Assembly (NCBI GenBank): GCA_036346395.1
Contig: CM070596.1
Coordinates: 7,921,843 to 7,985,842, forward strand
Direction: 5' to 3'
DNA: 64,000 nucleotides
Source of the DNA: Hsuehochloa calcarea
Taxonomy: Eukaryota > Streptophyta > Magnoliopsida > Poales > Poaceae
Positions 57,130 through 64,000 of this stretch are shown piece after piece; the first letter of the stretch is position 1; each line of letters opens with the position of its first letter. A program made the position numbers and the translations under genes. Below the pieces are notes generated by a model. That model was not told where the DNA came from. It did not search any database and was given only the letters and a program-made list of their open reading frames with translations.

Positions 57130-60100
57130 CCACTAAGTCGTACTCGATCAAGGCAAAGGTAAGCGCCACGATCGTAGGAGCGACAAACCAAGGTGGTGTC
57201 CTTTTCATAAAAGGAAGGACATGACCTCATAGCTGAAGTTTTCCAAAGAAAGCTCGAGGACTACTACAACGACAAAGCACCACTCCCTACTCTCGGCGGG
57301 TGGGACATACGAGTGGCCAAAAGTCGTCGGATGATGAGGAGATGCCGTTCCAAGATCCATAACATACCGTTGAGCACATCTACGGAGGATCATCGACATA
57401 CGACTCCAAACGACAACTTAAAGTCTGCGGACGAGGTAAATTCTATACATACTCCTCTCGTCAATAAATTACGAAGTGGTCGGAAGTTACCATCTCTTTT
57501 GAGAAGGATGGCGCCCAATCACTACGAGTCGATCAGTCGATATCCGATTGTGGTCGAACCCACCATCAACAAGCTGTCGGGTCAATCGAGTGTTGGTTGA
57601 TGGTGGCGATTCTTTGAACATATTATTTACTAATGCCTAGGGCGAGATGCAAGTACCGGGACAAAGGTAAGGCGATGCGATACTCCTTTCATGGAATCGC
57701 AGGGGTCTTCGCCAAACCTATTGGCCAAGTTTCTCTTCCTTTAACATTTGGCTCACCAAGTAATTTCGTGACGAGAAAGTCTCCTTTGATGTGGTCGATT
57801 TCGATCGGCATATAACGCCATACTCGGACGACCAACTTTGGCAAAATTCTTAATGGCTACTCATTACGGGTATCAATGTCTTAAGATGCGAGTCCCAAAG
57901 GGTGATCACCATTCAATGTGACAAAAGATGGCGTATAGTCTGCGACCGTCGATCCTCGAGATGGTTGGTCAAATACCAACTCGAGATGAAAGTCGACCCG
58001 ACTAGCAAGTCGAAGCCTAAAGTCGCACCAAAGCCGAGCGACCAAGTCAAAGAGGTTCCTCCGGCGCAGAAGAACCCTCAAGACTCGTTCGCATCGGGAG
58101 ACTTCCGACCCCAAATAGGAAGGCGCCCTCATTACCTTCCTCCGAGCTACGCAGATGTCTTTGCGTGGCAAGCATCCGACATGCCCAAGTCCCTGGGAGG
58201 TGATCGAGCACGAGGCTAGCTTTACGGCCGATAAAGTACTGTAAAACAAAAATTACGGAGATTTGCCCCGATCGGCGAGATGCTATTAAATCGAGTTGGA
58301 TAAGCTACTTAAGCGGGCTTTATAAGAGAAGTCAACCACCCAGTGGTTGGCTAACCTGTAATGGTCAAAAGTCAAGCGGCAAATGGCGATGTGCGTGGAC
58401 TTTCTTGATCTTAATAAAGCTTGTCCAAAAGATGATTTCCCTTTACCTCGTATCGATCATTTGGTTGATTCAACCTAGGTTGTGAGATATTAAGTTTTTA
58501 GATGCATATTACGGATACCACGGATCAATATGTGTTTAAGCGATGAAGAAAAGACCGCATTCATTACTCCATTTGGTACCTTTTGCTATGTCAAAATGCC
58601 ATTTGGTCTAAAGAATCTTGGTGCTTCTTTTCAACGCCTAATGCAATCGACTTTTCATCTCAATTATGCCGAATTTGGAAGCCTATGTTGATGATCTAGT
58701 CGTAAAAGCATTAAGAGACTTAATCATATCAGCGACCTACAAGAAACATTCGACAACCTCGTAAAGCACCGCTTAAAACTCAATCCAGAGAAGTGTGTGT
58801 TTGGAATTTCTTCAGAAAATTGCTTGGATTCCTAGTATCCGAGCGAGGAATCGAAGCAAATCTGAAAAAATAAAAGCCATCCTCGGATCGTCCTCCAAAC
58901 ACAAAAAGGAAGTTCGAAACTCACTTTGGGTGCATGGCGGCTTTAAGTCGTTTCATTGCACGACTAGGAGAAAAGGACTACCTTTCTTTAAACTTCTCGG
59001 GAGACATGAAGGTTTTGAGTGGTCGAGCGAGGCAAACACCGCCTTTGAGGATGTCAAGAGGTATCTTCGAGTGCTCTGTTACGGTTTCTCCAAAGCCGGA
59101 AGAGGCGCTCTTAATTTACCTAGCCGCCACGCCACGTGCGACAAGCGCGATACTAGTCGTAGAGCGTGGCGTACAACGACCGGTTTACTACGTTAGCGAA
59201 GTTTTACGGGCCTAAGGGCGTTACCCTCAGTCCAAAAACTTCTATATGCCCTCCTCATGTCTTGAGAAGCTGCGGCATTATTTTCAGCGCACAAAATAGT
59301 CAGGTTGCCCGAGTTTCCTTTGGGAGCAATCCTCCATAATAAGGAAGCAATGGGACGCATGGCAAAATGGTCGATCGAACTTGGGAGTTCGACCTCCATT
59401 CGTGTCGACGGCCATAAAATCCCAGATCTTGGCGGACTTTGTCGCGAATGGACAAATCTGAACACATTCGGGATCCCGATCTGATTCCACGATCGGTGGA
59501 TGATGTACTTTGACGGGTCACTTACTTTAAGTGGCTCGGGTGGATTAGTCTGGTATCTCCTGGGAGAAACCTTAAAGTATGCCATACAATTAAACTTTCG
59601 GGCCACTAACAATGTGGCGAGCACGAAGGTTTGCTAGGCGGCATACAGTGCGAAAGCACTCTCAATTAAATCGACTACTCGTGAGAGGAGACTCTCAACT
59701 AGTCGTGAATCAAATCGGGAAAGAGTACGGTGCTCTAACTCAACAATGGCTCGGTACTTATCGAGTACGTAAGCTAGAAAAACATTTTTAGATTTGAGGT
59801 ACAATTTATCCCTCGAAAGGATAATTTCCTCATGAGACCAACTTGCTCGGATGGCTTCTTCCGATCCACGATACCAAAGGAGTTTTCTTGGAGCAACTCC
59901 AAAAACCGCTCTCGGTCGAAGAACCGAGACACCTCCTCTTGAGATGGCCTCATTAGATTACGAGGATACGGATGATTCCCATCTACGAGTATCTTTACAA
60001 GGGTTCCGTGCAGAAGATGATCTTGAGGCGGTCGATTGTCCGAAAAGCCAAAATGTATACTTTGGTTGAAGGAGTCCTCTATAAGCGAGGAACCCAAGGG

Positions 60101-61172
60101 ATACTCATGCGATGCATTCCGCAAAAGCGAAGGAATAACACTCCTTCACGATATACGGTGGCATCTCGTGGGACGCATGCTTCCTCTGAGAACATTGGTT
60201 GGTAAAGCCTTTCGACAAGGTTTTCTTGGCCTCTGACCTGACGATGCTAAGGAGGTGGTTAAAAAGTGTGTCGATGCCAATTCCATGGTAGACGGATACA
60301 CCAACCGGCTCAAGCATTACAAACGATACCTCTTTCTTGGCCTTTTGCGACACAGGGGCTTGATATCCTAGGACCATTTCCCAAAGCTCCGGGAGGTTTG
60401 AATTCCTTTTGTGGCTATTGACACGTTCACAAAATGGATCAAGTGAACACAGAATGGGATAACAACAGGCGACAAAAGGTTCATGATGAGAAGCGTAATT
60501 AGTCGATTTGGAGTTAAGTCGGATAATTACGCACAATGGTAAACAATTCGCAAGTGCAAAATTTCGTGAATTTTGCGGCGAGTTGGGTACCAAGCTATGC
60601 TATGCATTGCGCATCCCCAAAGCAGCGGGCGAGCGAACGTGCAAGCGGTCAAATAATGCGAGGAATTAAAACTCGAGTCTTGACCCGACTTGTTAGCGCT
60701 CGGGGCTTGGGTACAAGAATTACCCTCCATATTATGGGCGGTTAAATGCGACCACGATCGAGCAACAGGAGAAACACCATTTTTCTAGTTTTGGGCGAAG
60801 CCATGCTTCCTCGGAACTAAAATGCGGTCGACCGAGTTGAAACCTTCAACAACTCGGACCGGGAACAACTTCGGCAGATGACATTAATCTACTCGAAGAG
60901 AGGAGAAACCTAGCCTTAATCCGTTCGGCGGTCTACCAACAAGCCTGCTGCGAATACTATGATCGTAAGGTCAACCTCGCGACCTTTCTGTAGGTGACTT
61001 AGTATTGAGGCTCTCCCAATCCAAGTCCAATCGGAATAAACTTTCCCCAAATGGGAAGGTCCTTACGATGGTCGAAGTAACTTCGGCGTGGTCGATCACG
61101 ACTAGCAATGGAAGATGGGCGAGTTCTCTCAAACTCTTGGAACATCGACCGATTCGCAAATTCTATGTGTGA
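57130..61172 (+). pseudogene. Tat pol: protease, RT, RNase H, integrase (degenerate)
   Basis: Protease: VLVDGGDSLNIL with DGG at 57599-57607, later YNAILGRPTLAKF-type sequence near 57810. RT: MCVDFLDLNKACPKDDFPLP near 58390, FITPFGTFCYVKMPFGLKN near 58560, and the catalytic YVDD at 58684-58695. RT thumb/RNase H link: GCMAALSRFIARLGEK and AILVVERGVQRPVYYVSE, 58930-59210. RNase H: YFDGSLTLSGSGGLVW near 59505. Integrase: a GKQFASAKFREFCGELGTK core block near 60535, and an ending ALIRSAVYQQA...LSNSWNID closing at TGA 61170-61172. Dozens of stops and small indels are spread throughout. Many indels fall in CG/TA-rich places. It is a clear relic, older-looking than the Sirevirus. Confidence 0.85.
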
Positions 61173-62129
61173 CCAGTTTCTCGAGCAATAAAAGTCGAGT
61201 TCTTTCTACCTCTTTTTGCTTTATTTTCGAGTAGTGCTTTTTAATCTTTCGACTATGATTTTAAACACCCAGTTTTCTTTACTTGGCCAAAAGCGAGAAA
61301 CGTCATCTGGTGAAACTTCTCCTCTCGCATGTGGTTACGCCCACTAGAAGGAATTTCCTAGCATCGACTCGTTACTCATTTTTACGCCAATACAAAGAGC
61401 TCGGGTTTTATCTAGTCGTAATGTTCTCAAAGCCAACTCTCTCAATCTTAGTCTATTTTTGATAAATTCAAAAAATATTCTAAATAGAGTGCACTTTCTT
61501 ACATTAGTTCGACCACCTTTGGTGTACTCGATTTGTTTTAAGCTGGTGAAGGAAGAGACACACCTAGTCGAAGTCTTTCCTCTCGCATGTGGTCCCGCCC
61601 ACTAGAAGGAAACTTCCTAGTGTCGCTCGAGTCTCCTACTTTTGCTCTTTGGAAGAGATTTATCGAAGTCCACCAAAAAGGACGAGCGAATGACTAAAGT
61701 CCTCTAAGGCGTTTGTTTAACTCAAGTTCTTTGTTCTTGGTTTGATTAAACTAGTCGGAGATGGGAACATCACCTAGTCGAAGCCTTTCCTCCTCTGCGT
61801 GGTCACGCCCACTAGAAGGAACTTCCTAGTGTCGAGTCGTTTCTACTCTTTTCGATCGATTTGACAACCGTAACAAAAGCTATAAGTTAAATAAACCTCT
61901 CTTTGTTTTGAAACCCCATTTTAAACACTATTTATTTAGATTGTCTAAACAATCTAAGCAAATAGTCGGGGGCTAGGATAAAGTTATTAATTTGACTTCA
62001 ATTCTTAGTCTTTCTTTCGTTTATTATCTTTTGAGTTACTAACTACTCGACAAGATGATTTTCAGGAAATAAAGCGGATCATATATTACTCATCAACAAA
62101 ATTATGCGCCTTACAAGGTAGTTACAAGA
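61173..62129 (+). other. Tat spacer between pol and antisense gene
   Basis: Non-coding. It contains three diverged repeats of a block near 210 bp with CGCCCACTAGAAGGAA and CCTAGTGTCG-type sequence (about 61330, 61595 and 61805), also seen in the truncated copy at 34980, 35245 and 35450. A purine tract AGTCGGGGGCTAGGA lies at 61966-61980, a candidate polypurine tract. Confidence 0.65.
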
Positions 62130-63975
62130 TTACTCTGAAGGGGGAGAGCCTAGCTGCATTTCCTCCGCCACCTTTTTGCCAACTGACTGCATTTCCTCAA
62201 TCAGACGACTTGCCTCTGATTCAGGACAGTCGAAGTCGGCTTCGATTGGTTTAACATTAAGGCGGGGGTCTTGAGCTTTAAGTTTAGCCAAAGCGTAACT
62301 ACTGCGACTTCATTGCCTCCTTATTGATTGACTTGATTAGTCTTGAGTGGTCACCATTTCTTGTAATTTTCCGACTTGTTCCCCAATGGTACTTGTGTGA
62401 GCAGCTATGGTATCTTCTCGAGGAGTTTTTCCCTCAGAATGTAGCTCACTAAGCACATTGTTCAGGAGAGTGATGTTGCCTTGAAGACTAGTCTTCATCG
62501 ACTCCATCTCCTGTTGGGTACAAGTCGAAGCCTCGCGAAGCTTTTTGTTTTCGACCACTTGTTCTGAAAAGAATAATATCGGTCAAACAAAAATATACTT
62601 CTAGAGGAAGATAACACAAAGATAATTATAGGTAAAAGCTTTTTCTTACCTACTAATTGAGAATCCAATTTCTTGACCTCTTCTCGATGGGAAGCAGCGG
62701 TTTGACATGCTTTTGCTCCCATGCTCGATGTCCTCGCATTCATCTTAGCAATGCGACGGACTCATTGCAGATTAAGGTCTTTGCTTGGATTTGACCTCGA
62801 GGTTTCTCAATTGGGCGGCAATTTACGAACAAGAAATTGGCATTAGAAAAGGAAAATACTCAAAAGGATAACGGTAAAGATTTACTTACCGTTAATCGAG
62901 TTCTAAAACCATCGAGTTCTTGATCCTTATTCGCGTAATCTGGAAAACTCTGAATAACCAAAGATTTTTCTTGAACTTGATGCGGAGCTTCGCATCTCTT
63001 TTTCTTTATCACGGAGAAGAAAGGAGAGTCGGGTAAAGGTTAAAAATTAAAAGCGATCTTAAGTTGAGAACTTATCGTTTATTTTTTCCCGCAATCTTTT
63101 AGATCTGCAGAGCAGTCTCTCGAAGTCTATCCGAGAGGACTAATACTTCGTTCCTTAGCCTCCTCGACTCTTCTTTTTCATAGTCGGTGAGTCACTAAGG
63201 TCTTCGTATCATCATTTAACCTACAAAGAACGAGAACGAAGATAAACATCATTAGAATGGTTGTGAGTACTTCTACAACCACCGACCTAGTCGTAAGTTT
63301 TTCTCGCGACTAAGATATGGTTGTAAGTCTTTCTCGACCACTACACGGTCGTAAATAGTCGTAAGTTTTTTACGATACTTAAATCATGAGTTTCTTCCAT
63401 GACTATTCTCATAAAACATTTCACAGTATTTAAGTGAAAACAACTATGAATGATAAGTGACTTACCACCTCTCGCCTCTGCAGTGAGTAGTTCTTTCTCT
63501 GTCTTAGCTCTAAAAGTTGTCGATGATACTCACCGACAACAGCGACAATTTGCTCGAGCTTTACGCAAAAAGAAAGCAGTGAGAAGGGAAGGAAAGCCAC
63601 ATATATAAGTATTACGAAGATACTTACATTCATAGTCGCCCTAGCAAAAATCGAATATACAAGGTCCGGTCTTTGCGACTTATCTATCCTCGCGACTTTG
63701 TCCCACCACACCTTCTCGAGGGCTCGTTGTCAAAAGTATTCTCCGTATTGGGAATATCTTTGGGATGGGGACTCGGTCACGAGATTTGTGCGAAGACCCT
63801 ACGACGGAGGCGGGCTCAAAGAAGTCACCACGAAGTTGAAATTTTCTCCTTACAGTTACGTGATTTCTCTTTGGGTAGGGAAGGAACGCCTCCTACGATT
63901 TCCTTCCCAGGCGGTGCGCAGTGGTCACCACCTTGACCAGAGGCTTCCATTGCCTCTGTTGTTTCTACAACCGAT
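62130..63975 (-). pseudogene. antisense coiled-coil gene of the Tat element
   Basis: Minus-strand exons. From the right: about 63710-63620 (VWWDKVARIDKSQ-type), 63560-63440 (KLEQIVAVVGEYHRQLLELR, ending at a GTAAGT donor), 63230-63100 (after TTTGTAG), 62820-62650 (EEVKKLDSQLV, ending at GTAAG), 62570-62340 (after TTTTCAG; VVENKKLREAS, SMKTSLQGNITLLNNVLSE), and a last part ending ...AEEMQLGSPPSE with TAA at 62132-62130. Heptad-rich charged sequence predicts coiled coil. The right part (63800-64000) reads GKEIVGGVPSLPKEK and should be nearer the N-terminus. The same exon and splice-site layout is seen in the truncated copy at 35886-37570. Plant Tat elements such as Grande are known for an antisense frame here; the function is not known to me. 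Some exons contain stops or frame changes in this copy. Confidence 0.6.
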
Positions 63976-64000
63976 GGTCGTGGCGGCCACCTCAACGAGA

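Larger units (their letters stand above)
54334..64000 (+). mobile_element. Tat-lineage Ty3/gypsy element, decayed, running past the window
   Basis: 5' LTR (54334-55069), primer-binding site, gag, protease, RT/RNase H, integrase, a non-coding spacer and an antisense gene are all present in order, with no 3' LTR before the window ends. The order and the antisense downstream gene fit the Tat group (relatives of Grande, RIRE2, Retrosat-type). Every coding domain contains stops and frameshifts, so it cannot encode its own movement. Confidence 0.85.

Overview
This window looks like nuclear DNA from a grass (Poaceae), probably a pericentromeric or otherwise transposon-rich segment. The evidence is a grass-type group IIa WRKY gene with plant introns, Sirevirus-type copia elements, Tat-lineage and other Ty3/gypsy elements, a CACTA transposase, a Mutator-like element with long terminal inverted repeats, MITEs and plant-type microsatellites. 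I cannot name the species. The only protein gene that looks intact is a four-exon WRKY gene at 45467-46884 (+). A tRNA-Ser(AGA) lies at 52490-52571 (-). A lone first exon of a host-like gene lies at 2565-2674 (-). Almost all other open frames are decayed transposon coding sequence or chance frames in GC-rich DNA.

Layout. 1-1415: tail of a possible LINE, then the 3' end of a gypsy polyprotein and its LTR. 1416-7085: low-copy-looking DNA with the host-like first exon. 7086-9971: a Sirevirus-type solo LTR. 11690-14038: decayed CACTA transposon with transposase and subterminal repeats. 14079-14552: a Micron-like MITE between two (AT)n runs. 14553-18810: no genes. 18811-31706: an LTR split by a complete Sirevirus (19894-31388, target duplication ACATC), whose own 3' LTR is split by a solo LTR (29021-30652, target duplication CAATC).

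33728-41447: a Mutator-like element bounded by the 9-bp duplication GATTGTTGC, with inverted repeats of about 0.8 kb. Inside it are a Tat gypsy fragment and another Sirevirus solo LTR (38376-39861, target duplication AATGT). 41457-48153: the WRKY neighbourhood, with a non-autonomous hAT-like element downstream. 51450-54330: minus-strand copia LTR remnant, the tRNA gene, and out-of-order gypsy pieces. 54334 to the window end: a long decayed Tat element with 5' LTR, PBS, gag, protease, RT/RNase H, integrase and an antisense downstream gene.

The nesting gives a relative time order: the outer LTR is oldest, then the Sirevirus, then the solo LTR in its 3' LTR. The most interesting signals are (i) the antisense, apparently intron-containing coiled-coil gene of the Tat elements, seen in two copies, and short hairpin arrays shared by its intron and the Tat LTR; and (ii) arrays of short palindromes inside several Sirevirus LTRs, with the palindrome sequence changing between families. 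Everything is read by eye; no alignment or database search was run.
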